In this document: positions 53,280-61,876 of the stretch, piece by piece
Layout of the letters: each line of letters opens with the position of its first letter
Position numbering within the stretch: position 1 is the first letter of the stretch
Assembly (NCBI GenBank): GCA_965249785.1
Contig: CBDFMU010000026.1
Location: 124,001-188,000 of the forward strand
From: M3007 sp965249785
GTDB taxonomy: Bacteria > Bacteroidota > Bacteroidia > Chitinophagales > Saprospiraceae
Reading direction: 5' to 3'
DNA: 64,000 bases
Notes under the pieces: generated by a model
Seen by the model: only the letters and a program-made list of their open reading frames with translations
Told to the model about the DNA's origin: nothing
Database searches by the model: none
Position numbers and translations under genes: made by a program

Positions 53280-54537
53280 ATGCAACACTATGATATTGTC
53301 ATCATTGGCGCGGGTATTTCCGGCGCAGTTCTGGCGGAACGCTATGCAAAATTGAATAAAAAAGTATTGGTTATTGAGAAGCGCGATCATATTGCGGGCA
53401 ATTGCTACGATTATTATGACGAACACGGCGTGCTGGTTTCTAAATACGGCGCGCACCTTTTCCACACCAATTTTGAGGACGTTTGGAAGTACGTAAATCG
53501 TTTTTCCAACTGGTTCTCCTACCAACATAAAGTGCTGGCCAAAGTAGACGGTCACTTGGTGCCGGTGCCGGTAAATATCACGACGGTGAATAAACTTTTC
53601 GGTTTGGAACTACAAACGGAACAGGAAATGAAAGCCTGGTTGGCTGAAAATCAAGTCCACTGCGAAAACCCACAGAATGGCGAAGAGGCCGCGATGGCTC
53701 GTGTAGGAAAGGTGCTCTACGAGAAACTTTTCAAAACCTACACGATCAAACAGTGGGATAAATCGCCGGCAGAATTGGATGCCGCCGTGCTAAACCGCAT
53801 TCCGGTGCGCAGCGACTTTGACGACCGTTATTTTTCGGATAAACATCAGGCGCAACCCGCAGACGGCTATACCAAAATGTTTGAGAAAATGCTGGATCAT
53901 CCCAATATTACGGTGCGCCTGAATACCGACTATTTTGAGATTAAGGACCAGATAAAAGGCTACCAAAAACTGTTCTATACCGGGCCAGTTGATCGCTTTT
54001 TCGATTTCAAATATTCGCTGGAAGAAAAACTGGAATATCGCTCCATCAATTTCGTGATGGAAAACGTGCAGCAGGAATACTTTCAGGAAAATTCGGTGAT
54101 CAATTACCCATCGTTGGAAGATGGAAATTTCACCCGGATTATCGAATACAAGCACATGACCGGTCAGAAACATCCCGACGACCACCATTTCGCGGGAGTT
54201 TACGGTCGATATCACTGACCCGTCGCAAGAGCCTTATTATCCGGTGTTGAATCCGCGCAACCGCGAGATTTACAGCAAATACAAGGAGGCGGCCGACCAA
54301 TTGACGGACGTGTATTTCGTCGGTCGTCTGGCCAATTATAAATATTTCAACATGGACGAGGCCTTCAAAAATGCCCTCGACTTGTTTAACAGTCTGGAAA
54401 AACAGACCAAAGCGCCGGTTGCCGAAAAAACAACCAGCAAGAAATCTGTTCCTGGCCCATCCATCGCCAAGAAGGCCCCTGCGCGGCCATCATCGCCAGC
54501 CGTGCCTATGGCCGCCACTAGTCAGGCAGCACAATAA
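53280..54537 (+). CDS. glf: UDP-galactopyranose mutase, +1 frameshift
   Basis: Glf converts UDP-galactopyranose to UDP-galactofuranose with reduced FAD. The first frame starts MQHYDIVIIGAGISGAVLAE (FAD site), has HIAGNCYDYYDEHGVLVSKY, GAHLFHTNFEDVW, and YTIKQWDKSPAEL. At EYKHMTGQKHP near 54178 the frame shifts by one extra base and resumes TTTISREFTVDITDPSQEPY, YPVLNPRNREIYSKYKEAA and VYFVGRLANYKYFNMDEAF. The span is 3n+1. The last 45 residues (Ala, Pro and Lys rich) are a tail not found in most Glf. Corrected length 418. Likely a sequence error. Confidence 0.9.
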
Positions 54538-54577
54538 GAGAATTGCTGATTAAGTTTTTTAGAGGATTTGAGGATAC

Positions 54578-54650
54578 GAGGATTTGATCGAAATGACTGA
54601 TAGTTAAGCAGTTGATCAAACCTTCCACTCTTCAAATCCTCATTTTTTTT
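54578..54650 (+). terminator. Terminator behind glf
   Basis: GAGGATTTGA at 54578 (also at 54562) pairs with TCAAATCCTC at 54632-54641, followed by eight T. GATC(A)A-type inner pairing strengthens the stem. Confidence 0.55.
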
Positions 54651-54691
54651 GGAAAAATTGCCCTCCCAAAAGACCTAAAAACGCTTAAACT

Positions 54692-55882
54692 ATGGTACAT
54701 TCCACTAATTTTTCCTCCTTTTTAATGGGAGGCTTTGAGGCTAGTAATGCCCGTAGCGAACATGGCAAACGGCACGATATGTTGCGCATCACCAAACACG
54801 ATGAACAGTGCCGCAGCGATTATAAACTGTTGAAAGACATTGGTATTACCACTATTCGTGAGAGCCTTTTGTGGTCCCAAATAGATAAAGGCAACGGCCA
54901 ATATGACTTTGCTTACTTTGAAAATTTCATGCAGATTGCCAAAGAAGAAGGTATGCAGGTCATTTGGGGATTAAATCACTTCGATTTGCCGGATGATGTA
55001 GCCCCTTTTTCTTCCACTTTTGTAGATCGCTTTGTGGCATATTCCGTGGAAGCGGTGAAGGTGATTCGCAAGTACACCGATGGCGTGATGTATCTGATAC
55101 CTTTCAATGAAATGTCGTTTTTCTCCTGGATTGGAGCGGAGATCGGGGTATGGGCCCCATATTCGCATCAGCGGGGGGGTGAAATAAAGATACAGTTTGC
55201 CAGATGCGTGATTGGGGCTATTCAAGCCATCCGAAAAGTGGAGACAAATGTCCGCTTTATCCACATCGACCCAATTATGAATCGTACTGCCAAGCCGGAT
55301 AGCGAAATTTCTGTGCAGCGATTCGTCGCAGATTTTCGGGAAGTGATGTATGAGGGCTGGGATATGGTGTCGGGTCGGGTGCGCCCGGAATTGGGCGGTC
55401 ATCCCGATTACATTGATTTCGTGGGCCTGAATTACTACATTTATAATCAGGAAGAAGTCTCCATTCGCTACGAAGAGGAGAGCAGCCATCCACATATTCA
55501 CATTCAGCCACTGGACTGGGACGATCCGCTTCGGGCAGGTTTTGATGAAATTATTCAACAAACTTACGAGCGTTACCACGCGCCGATTATCATTAGCGAA
55601 ACCGGCTGCTATGGCAGTCTGCGGGAACAATGGTGGACGCGACTATTTCAGGAAGTAGATCGGGCTATTGAAGATGGTATTCCGGTGTTGGGCGTTTGTT
55701 CTTATCCCATCGTTGATCGTCCCGATTGGCACCACTGGCATTTGACGAATTCCGGTTTCTGGGACTTTGCTGCTGATGATCCGACTTGTAAGCGTATTCC
55801 GCAGGAGCAGGTGTTGCGTATTATCCGGGAGTATGTAAAGGAGGATCGGGAAGCGACTGTAGGTACTCCGGCAGTGGCTTGA
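54692..55882 (+). CDS. Glycoside hydrolase, clan A (GH1-like)
   Basis: A 396-residue cytoplasmic TIM-barrel glycosidase. GGFEASNARSEHGKRHDML is the barrel start, ITTIRESLLWSQIDKGNGQY the second strand, LIPFNEMSFFSWIGAEIGVW carries the acid/base Glu (NE), and HAPIIISETGCYGSL carries the nucleophile Glu (ETG). The HFDLP segment matches GH1, but the protein is shorter than the usual 440-470. It has no signal peptide and stands behind glf, so it may trim an intermediate glycan or recycle galactofuranosides. The substrate is unknown. Confidence 0.82.
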   Translation: MVHSTNFSSFLMGGFEASNARSEHGKRHDMLRITKHDEQCRSDYKLLKDIGITTIRESLLWSQIDKGNGQYDFAYFENFMQIAKEEGMQVIWGLNHFDLPDDVAPFSSTFVDRFVAYSVEAVKVIRKYTDGVMYLIPFNEMSFFSWIGAEIGVWAPYSHQRGGEIKIQFARCVIGAIQAIRKVETNVRFIHIDPIMNRTAKPDSEISVQRFVADFREVMYEGWDMVSGRVRPELGGHPDYIDFVGLNYYIYNQEEVSIRYEEESSHPHIHIQPLDWDDPLRAGFDEIIQQTYERYHAPIIISETGCYGSLREQWWTRLFQEVDRAIEDGIPVLGVCSYPIVDRPDWHHWHLTNSGFWDFAADDPTCKRIPQEQVLRIIREYVKEDREATVGTPAVA

Positions 55883-55938
55883 AAACTTCGCGAACTTTGA
55901 CGTAGAATTTTCTTAATTTTTGTCAAAACTATATACTC

Positions 55939-56190
55939 ATGTCGGAGATTCAATTGCGTACCGAAATTAATAAATTTTTGGCCGTTGCTGATGAGCGTCT
56001 ACTGGCGTCGGTATATGCTATGCTGAAAAGTTATCTCAAATATGATCAAGATATTGTCGGTTTTACTGCGGATGGCGACCCTTTAACCAAAGAAACATTG
56101 CTAAAATTGGTTGAAACTTCGCACCAACAAGGATTGCAAGGCAAAGTGATTGGAGCAGACGTACTATTGGCAGAAATTGAAAAATGGTAG
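55939..56190 (+). CDS. Orphan antitoxin-like protein
   Basis: An 83-residue protein in the style of antitoxins that precede RelE/ParE toxins: MSEIQLRTEINKFLAVADER, then VYAMLKSYLKYDQDIVGFTA DGDPLT and ISGADVLLAEIEKW-like ending (here VIGADVLLAEIEKW). A downstream toxin gene is expected to overlap its stop. An ATG does overlap at 56184, but the frame there reads into the antisense of a MazF-type gene and is not a toxin. So the partner was lost, probably when the MazF module arrived. Confidence 0.65.
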   Translation: MSEIQLRTEINKFLAVADERLLASVYAMLKSYLKYDQDIVGFTADGDPLTKETLLKLVETSHQQGLQGKVIGADVLLAEIEKW

Positions 56191-56200
56191 GCCCAAAAAC

Positions 56201-56527
56201 CTATACCAAAGCCTTAAATTTTTCTCGAAAAACTGTTGCATCGCTACTATCCAAAGCCCCTAATTGTACGATCACATCTTTCGCTTTTACGGTGACAATA
56301 CGGTCTATTTTTAGCACAGATATTTTACGTAGCTTATTGGTTGGCGTGATTTGCAATAACATCTCGTTGGGTCCTAACGTAGGTGGAATTACCGAACTGA
56401 TAGCGCAAACCACTATGTCACGGTAAACGTCAGCCGTTTCGCAAATTAAAACGCCTGGGCGCACTTTCTTAGCTCCAGTATGTTCTGTAAAAGGAAACGG
56501 GATAAGTAAAATGTCGCCAGTCTTCAT
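56201..56527 (-). CDS. MazF/PemK-type toxin
   Basis: A 108-residue type II toxin, an mRNA interferase of the PemK/MazF fold. MKTGDILLIPFPFTEHTGAK begins with the usual GDI(V/L) and FPFT; KVRPGVLICE holds the catalytic Arg (RP). DIVVCAISS is the next strand with the conserved Ser/Thr region, and VLKIDRIVTVKAKDVIVQLG completes the barrel. Its ATG overlaps the stop of the antitoxin gene by 4 bp. It converges with the orphan antitoxin, with a gap of 10 bp. Confidence 0.88.
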   Translation of the reverse strand: MKTGDILLIPFPFTEHTGAKKVRPGVLICETADVYRDIVVCAISSVIPPTLGPNEMLLQITPTNKLRKISVLKIDRIVTVKAKDVIVQLGALDSSDATVFREKFKALV

Positions 56528-56745
56528 GCTTCTGCTTCCGTTTTTGGCAAAAAATCCTGGTACAAATCCTCCTCCTCACGTTCCCAAAAAGCAAAAGCGT
56601 CAGATTGAAGGGTAAAGTTGCGCACATCTTCTTCCTCGGTGATTTCTTCCACGAACGTGATGATAAGTTTATATTTCTTGCGCGTCGGAATGGGTTCCAA
56701 AGGCACAATTGCATTTCCATCATAGATACCTTGAATAGCAACCAT
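56524..56745 (-). CDS. Antitoxin of the MazF-type pair
   Basis: From ATG 56745: MVAIQGIYDGNAIVPLEPIP, then TRKKYKLIITFVEEITEEED, and an acidic C-terminus (FWEREEEDLYQDFLPKTEAE). The first part is an AbrB-like or DUF2281-like DNA-binding unit in which a target gene's product is 'given' as Asn-Ala-Ile; the tail would wrap the toxin. The ORF start at 56829 is rejected because it reads through a gene remnant. The 4-bp overlap with the toxin supports co-translation. Confidence 0.72.
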   Translation of the reverse strand: MVAIQGIYDGNAIVPLEPIPTRKKYKLIITFVEEITEEEDVRNFTLQSDAFAFWEREEEDLYQDFLPKTEAEA

Positions 56746-56758
56746 ATAGTCTGTTTTT

Positions 56759-56929
56759 TTACCAAAGATAATAACTCTTTGGCTTAGCATTGTAAAAATC
56801 ATTGTCGATACGGCTGCCGTGCTCGACAATGCGCAATGAGAAATAGTCTAATTCTTTACCAAGGAAGAACAGGAAAATTTGCGCCAAGTCTTCATTGTAC
56901 TTTGTGCCAAAACAAAAATCCCGGGCAGC
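56759..56929 (-). pseudogene. 3' fragment of an unrecognised gene
   Basis: An open frame without a start codon reads FGTKYNEDLAQIFLFFLGKE, LDYFSLRIVEHGSRIDN, DFYNAKPKSYYLW and stops at 56759. The composition is that of a folded protein. It is closed upstream by TAG 56930-56932 in a terminator. Probably the tail end of a gene cut off when the toxin-antitoxin island formed. Family not recognised. Confidence 0.4.
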
Positions 56930-56950
56930 CTACGCCGTCCGGGATTTTTT
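56914..56950 (-). terminator. Terminator of the RNA helicase gene
   Basis: AAATCCCGG and CCGGGATTT pair around a 14-base loop, with A and T runs outside, so it works on both strands. It lies 60 bp behind the helicase stop. Confidence 0.7.
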
Positions 56951-57010
56951 TATAAATTAATATCGAATAATTAATGTGCTGATAAACAACTCATTAATCC
57001 TTTCAAAATC

Positions 57011-58669
57011 TTACCACTTACCACCGTTCTTCTTTTCCGTACCGGAAGAGCGCGTATTATCGCGATCGCGATAATTGGGTTTCGGCTTGCTGGGACGTTC
57101 CTGTTTTTCCAATCCAGACACTTCCAAAATCGAAGCAAAACGATTACGAATAGCCGAAGCCACTTCCGTCGTGCTGGATTTGGCAGCAGGTTTTGGTTGC
57201 TGTGGACGTGAACGTGACTGGTCGTTATTTTCCCGAAACTCCGGGCGTGGCGGACGCGACGAAGGGGGTCTCGGCGAAGAATTCTGGCGCGAAGCCGGTT
57301 GTTCACTACGCTCTGTTCTCTCCGAAAATTCCCGGCGACCATCACGACTTTGATTCGCATCGCGGCCACCATTGGCGGGACGCGCTGGACGATCATTGCG
57401 TTGACCTTCCGGACGGCGGGCAGGTTGTAGCTGGCCACCACCATTGCGTGGTTGACCCGATTGTTGGCGACGACCTTGTCCCTGAGTTTGACCATTCCGA
57501 CCCGTCGGTTGGGACATACTTGGCGGAAGCAATTCGGCCACAAAAGGATGTTCGGCCACCACGGGTACCACGATACCGATGAGTTTCTGAATATCTTTCA
57601 AATATGGCAGCTCCTCGCCTTCGCAGAAGGAAATGGCTTCGCCGCTTTTGCCCGCCCGACCAGTACGACCAATACGGTGCACATAGGTTTCAGGAACGTT
57701 GGGTAGTTCAAAATTGATCACGTGCGACAGTTCCTCTACATCAATACCGCGTGCGGCAATATCGGTAGCAACTAATACACGGATACGTCCACTTTTGAAG
57801 TTGGAAAGCGCATTCTGGCGGGCCGTTTGCGACTTGTTACCGTGAATGGCTTCGGCATAAATACCAGCTTTCGTGAGGTCGGTAGCGACACGGTTGGCCA
57901 AGTGCTTGGTGCGGGTAAAAACCAGCGCAGAAATAATACGCTTGTCTTCCAGCAAGTGAATGAGCAGCGATTTTTTGTCGGCTTTATTGACGAAATACAT
58001 GGATTGCTCCACTTTTTCGGCAGTACTCGACACCGGCGTTACTTCTACGCGCAGTGGATCGGTCAGAATAGAAGAAGCCAGCGAAGAAATTTCCGACGGC
58101 ATAGTAGCCGAGAAAAACAGCGTTTGCCGTTTCGTTGGCAGTTTGGCGATCACGCGCTTTACGTCGTGGATAAAGCCCATATCGAGCATCCGATCCGCTT
58201 CGTCCAACACGAATATTTCGATATGATTGAGCGAAACGTAGCCTTGATTCATTAGGTCGAGCAAACGACCGGGTGTGGCAACTAATACGTCGGTGCCTTG
58301 ACGCAGTTCGTCGGTTTGTTTTTTCTGCGAAACGCCCCCGAAAATAACCTGATTGCGTACCACCGTGTGACGGCCATAAGCGTCAAAACTTTCGGCAATT
58401 TGGATAGCCAACTCACGGGTTGGCGTCAGAATAAGCGAGCGAATCGGCCGCTTTTGTTGGCCGGAAGGCCGGTTTTGGTGCAGTAGTTGAAGGATGGGAA
58501 TGGCGAAAGCCGCCGTTTTTCCGGTACCCGTTTGGGCACAGCCGAGCAAATCGCGGCTTTTCAGAATGATAGGAATAGATTGTTCCTGAATGGGGGTCGG
58601 GTGTGCGTACCCCTCTGTTTCGAGCGCCCTTAGGATCGGCTCGATGATCGGCAATTCTTTAAATAGCAT
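57011..58669 (-). CDS. DEAD-box RNA helicase (RhlE type)
   Basis: This 552-residue ATP-dependent RNA helicase unwinds RNA in ribosome assembly or mRNA turnover. Q motif HPTPIQEQSIP, Walker A AQTGTGKT, motif Ia PTRELAIQI, DEAD in FVLDEADRMLDMGF, SAT in FFSATMP, and motif VI HRIGRTGRAG are all present. From residue 385 a long Gln, Arg, Gly and Pro-rich tail (QGQGRRQQSGQPRNGGGQL) binds RNA and may drive condensation. A short basic motif closes the protein. The gene has its own terminator at 56914-56950. Confidence 0.94.
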   Translation of the reverse strand: MLFKELPIIEPILRALETEGYAHPTPIQEQSIPIILKSRDLLGCAQTGTGKTAAFAIPILQLLHQNRPSGQQKRPIRSLILTPTRELAIQIAESFDAYGRHTVVRNQVIFGGVSQKKQTDELRQGTDVLVATPGRLLDLMNQGYVSLNHIEIFVLDEADRMLDMGFIHDVKRVIAKLPTKRQTLFFSATMPSEISSLASSILTDPLRVEVTPVSSTAEKVEQSMYFVNKADKKSLLIHLLEDKRIISALVFTRTKHLANRVATDLTKAGIYAEAIHGNKSQTARQNALSNFKSGRIRVLVATDIAARGIDVEELSHVINFELPNVPETYVHRIGRTGRAGKSGEAISFCEGEELPYLKDIQKLIGIVVPVVAEHPFVAELLPPSMSQPTGRNGQTQGQGRRQQSGQPRNGGGQLQPARRPEGQRNDRPARPANGGRDANQSRDGRREFSERTERSEQPASRQNSSPRPPSSRPPRPEFRENNDQSRSRPQQPKPAAKSSTTEVASAIRNRFASILEVSGLEKQERPSKPKPNYRDRDNTRSSGTEKKNGGKW

Positions 58670-58909
58670 TGTTTAATGTAGTACCGTAGTCGTCCGCAGC
58701 GAGGGTCTTTTTGAGACAGCCTCTTCGGGATGGGAAGGCTTTGGGAAAAGCGTTCGTCCAGGCGAGCAAGGGCCGGATGTTGGTGAATTTTGTGCAAAGG
58801 TAATAGGTTTTTGGGGAAATGCTGTTTTTATCTGCCTTTGAACGTATAGCGTAACAGTTTATTGGGAAGTGGGGAGTTTTGAAGTTCTTCTTTGATACGA
58901 AATTTGGTG

Positions 58910-59716
58910 TTACTCCTCTTGACCTTCTACGATATTGAGTACCAATTGTAGAGAACGTACCAACAAGCCCGCCATAAAAATATAAAATAAGTCGGGGCTG
59001 CCGCCATAGCTTTGAATATCAGTTAAATAGCGGTTATAAGTATCTTTCTCTTCGTCAATAATATAGATGGGAGGATATTCGCTGGCTACCAAAATCAAGT
59101 TGCTCAATAGCCTTGCGGTACGTCCGTTGCCATCGTGGAAGGGATGGATAGTCAAAAATCGATGATGAAACTCAAAAGCTAGGAGTGATGGGGGAGTAGC
59201 GTCTTTTGCATTGCGTCGCCATTTATCTAAATGTGCATTGAGCCAATCAAGCAGGCGGTGCATGGCATCGGGTACTTCTGCTGGCGAAAAGAAGTCAAAA
59301 CGTTCGAGGCGGGCATTAATAATATGATTGGATTCTTGTTTCCATTTACCCACTAATCCCTGATTTTCAGGATATTCTTCTACAATAATGGCTTGGTGAA
59401 TATTTTTGATGCGCCGCTCGGAAAGGTGGGCATCTCCAGTCCCGACCCGTAGAATTTGCAGCAACATCGCGTCGTGGCCGTGCATCTCAAGGATATCTTT
59501 CAGGGGCTTATTGTCCACTGTAATGTTACCAGTCATCACGCTACGGGTCTCTTGCCGGGTGAGAGTGCCGCCTTCCATACGGTTGGAATAGTAGTTGCAC
59601 TCCAGCCGAAAACGATACTCTATACGGCGTAACATATCCAGCGGCAACTTGCCATGTGTAGCAATTGCACTTTGCAAAGTCTTGATCTCTGCTAATGTTT
59701 CCGTTAGAGTAGCCAT
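58910..59716 (-). CDS. Fic-domain AMP transferase with built-in inhibitory helix
   Basis: A 268-residue Fic protein. Fic enzymes attach AMP (or related groups) to Ser, Thr or Tyr of a target protein. The catalytic motif HPFHDGNGRTARLL is perfect. Near the N-terminus SNRMEGG matches the inhibitory (S/T)xxxE(G/N) motif, so this is a class II Fic whose own Glu blocks ATP binding. The start at ATG 59716 (MATLTETLAEIKTLQSAIAT) is preferred over 59869. The beta-hairpin flap (YPPIYIIDEEKDTYNRYLTD) sits after the catalytic loop. The target is unknown. Confidence 0.92.
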   Translation of the reverse strand: MATLTETLAEIKTLQSAIATHGKLPLDMLRRIEYRFRLECNYYSNRMEGGTLTRQETRSVMTGNITVDNKPLKDILEMHGHDAMLLQILRVGTGDAHLSERRIKNIHQAIIVEEYPENQGLVGKWKQESNHIINARLERFDFFSPAEVPDAMHRLLDWLNAHLDKWRRNAKDATPPSLLAFEFHHRFLTIHPFHDGNGRTARLLSNLILVASEYPPIYIIDEEKDTYNRYLTDIQSYGGSPDLFYIFMAGLLVRSLQLVLNIVEGQEE

Positions 59717-59831
59717 GAAAATAGTGGATTTGGCAAGGCCAATGTACGCCGGAATACTTTTACAAAAGGCTGGCCCACAAGTTTCCCTGTAAGCCAGCCC
59801 TATATTTTCTAAAACCTGTATGAACCAACCC

Positions 59832-60305
59832 CTACTTCTCGTAAGCGAAAAAGCTGTTCGCCATATCAATCGCTTTGTTCATAGAATTATCGTCGTACAC
59901 GATGGCTACCAGTAAGTTAGTGCTGCTTTCCGAATCCAGCAACGCCATCAGAATAGTATTTACGCCGTCTTTGCGACCTTTCACGTAGTAACCCGTGAAG
60001 TTATCGACATCGGCTGCATCCACCTCTTCTACAAGGTCATAATCCAGCTCTTTTGCCATCGCTATCAGGGCATCGGCCAGGTTGTCTTTGGTCAATGTTT
60101 CATCCTGAATAGGGGTGATGCTCAAAAAAAGGTGGTCGTTGGAAGCCGTGTATTCTTCCGCATTATTGGTTTCTATTTTAAAATTGGAAGGCACCGTGAA
60201 GCCTACGCCGTGGGTATCCCAACGCATTTCTGTTTGTGCTTGCAGGGCAGTGTTGGAAATCAGGAGCGCAATAGAAAGCGCAAGGATGTTGCAAAGTTGT
60301 TTCAT
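59832..60305 (-). CDS. Secreted protein, DUF1795-like
   Basis: A 157-residue exported protein: signal peptide MKQLCNILALSIALLISNTA then LQAQ. The mature part has VGFTVPSNFKIETNNAEEY, LFLSITPIQDET and YYVKGRKDGVNTILMALLDS, the strand pattern of the small PsbP/DUF1795-like fold that often starts with a 'protein with strand-helix' module in Bacteroidota. No catalytic residues evident. The stop is 115 bp before the Fic start on the same strand; they may share a transcript. Confidence 0.7.
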   Translation of the reverse strand: MKQLCNILALSIALLISNTALQAQTEMRWDTHGVGFTVPSNFKIETNNAEEYTASNDHLFLSITPIQDETLTKDNLADALIAMAKELDYDLVEEVDAADVDNFTGYYVKGRKDGVNTILMALLDSESSTNLLVAIVYDDNSMNKAIDMANSFFAYEK

Positions 60306-60383
60306 ACGAAAGGATGGAAAATTTTGATGTGAATGAAGGCGCGAAGGTAGTGGTGCAGCTAAATACTTGGGTTTAACACAATC

Positions 60384-61826
60384 CTAATAATGGAAACTTT
60401 TCAAGCGTTCGGCGATGGCCTGCACCTTTTGAGCATCCACCCGCCCATCCGTTTCTATGCCCGAAGCCACGTCCACGCCGATGCAATTAGGGTGTGCCAA
60501 AACGTTGTCTAAATTAGCAACATGCAAGCCACCCGCCAGCAAAAACGGGTAAGGAAAATCGGCGGGAATCGGCACCCGAATACTTTCCCCGCTACCCGGC
60601 AACGCGCCATCCAGAATGAATAAGTCCACATCGGCAGCAAACAGTTCCAGATGTTCCAGATCAGCCAAAGTAGTTAAGGCACAGGCCAGCATCACTTTTT
60701 GGCGCAGGGAACGCACGAATTCCGGCGTCACATCGTGTGCGTATAACTGAATGATTTTGAAGGGGTAATCTGCCAATATTGCTCGAATCTCGTCTTCCGT
60801 ATTTTTGTAAAAAACGGCTACCAGGTGCAACGGGAAAACGGGCATACTTTTCAAAACCACCAGTGTCTCCGCATCTGGGCGACGCTTGCTCACCGGCGAA
60901 AAATTAATGCCTAGATAGTCCGCTTCCGTATTTGCCAGTAAATCTGCCGTGCGAATACCGCAAGCCTTGAACAGCCGCCGACCAGCCGCCTGAAAATGCT
61001 CCGCAAAAGTCGAAGTGGCCGATTTTGCCCAGTTTTGCATGAGGCTTGTACCAATCAAAAATCCGTCGGCGTTTCGTACCACTTGAAAATCGCGGTAATC
61101 CCGCAGACCAGATTCTGCGATCAAAAAGCGTCCGCCAGCAAGACGGGAAAGTGCGTTAACCCGATTTAGGGCTGTCCGAAAAGTTTTGAGATCGCGGTTA
61201 TTGACACCCAAAACCGGAAAATCAAGGTGCTGAATGCGCTCCAATTCCTCTGCATCATGCACTTCTACCAATACGCCTAAACCGATGGCTTCGGCTTGCA
61301 GGCGCAACTCTTCCAATTTTTCCGGTTCCAAAATGGCGGCGATCAGTAAGATCAAATCGGCCCCGTGTTTTTTAGCCAGATAAATTTGAATGGGATCCAG
61401 CACAAAATCTTTTTGGAGCAATAAGGGGCGCGTGTTTTTTGCCCTTTGCCCTTTGCTTTTTGCCTTTTCATTTAAGGTCTCTGCTGCCAATGCCAAATCC
61501 GCGTAGCTGCCGCCAAAAAACGGCGTATCGGTCAAAACTGAAATCGCGCCTGCGCCCGCCTGATCATAAGCGAGTACTTGCGTTGGCAGGTCGGCATCGC
61601 GATTAATCCAGCCTTCCGAGGGACTTTTGCGTTTGAATTCGGAGATAAAAAATGGCGTTTGGGAACTTCGATGTTTGGCCAGCGATTGATAAAAAAGTGG
61701 AATAGAATTGTCCTTTTTCGCGGCTGCCAAAATCTCTTCTTCCAATTTTTCAAAATCATGTTGTTCATACAAGTCTTTGATTTCCAGATGTTTTTGCGCA
61801 ACTATTTTGGATAGAATATTTTCCAT
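60384..61826 (-). CDS. trpCF: Bifunctional TrpC-TrpF (indole-glycerol-phosphate synthase / PRA isomerase)
   Basis: One 480-residue chain carries two consecutive steps. Residues 1-260 are TrpC: SEFKRKSPSEGWI (first Lys), LLQKDFVLDPIQIYLAKKHG (catalytic Lys), LVEVHDAEEL, VLGVNNRDLKTF and LIAESGLRDY. From about 275 TrpF follows: FKACGIRTADLLANTEADYL (catalytic Cys), YKNTEDEIRAIL, and LFILDGALPGSGESIRVP (catalytic Asp). The start ATG 61826 is preferred over 61847. An odd Lys-rich segment (NEKAKSKGQRAKNTR) is inserted before the TrpC catalytic Lys and is encoded by a repeat. Fusion is usual in enterics and rare in Bacteroidota. Confidence 0.93.
   Translation of the reverse strand: MENILSKIVAQKHLEIKDLYEQHDFEKLEEEILAAAKKDNSIPLFYQSLAKHRSSQTPFFISEFKRKSPSEGWINRDADLPTQVLAYDQAGAGAISVLTDTPFFGGSYADLALAAETLNEKAKSKGQRAKNTRPLLLQKDFVLDPIQIYLAKKHGADLILLIAAILEPEKLEELRLQAEAIGLGVLVEVHDAEELERIQHLDFPVLGVNNRDLKTFRTALNRVNALSRLAGGRFLIAESGLRDYRDFQVVRNADGFLIGTSLMQNWAKSATSTFAEHFQAAGRRLFKACGIRTADLLANTEADYLGINFSPVSKRRPDAETLVVLKSMPVFPLHLVAVFYKNTEDEIRAILADYPFKIIQLYAHDVTPEFVRSLRQKVMLACALTTLADLEHLELFAADVDLFILDGALPGSGESIRVPIPADFPYPFLLAGGLHVANLDNVLAHPNCIGVDVASGIETDGRVDAQKVQAIAERLKSFHY
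61435..61471. repeat. GCCCTTT-type repeat inside trpC
   Basis: TTTTTTGCCCTTTGCCCTTT then GCTTTTTGCCTTTTC on the plus strand encodes EKAKSKGQRAKN on the minus. It resembles the GGCAAA/GCAAAA-word stretches at 23475-23600 and 40750-40830. Confidence 0.6.
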
Positions 61827-61876
61827 GTTGAGATTAATATTAGTCAAACCGCTTATTTTTACTTCAAAAATTCCCC

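Noticed and set aside
56184..56426. Toxin gene overlapping the orphan antitoxin
   Set aside because: The frame starts MVGPKTYTKA but then follows the antisense of the MazF-type gene; no RelE or ParE pattern.
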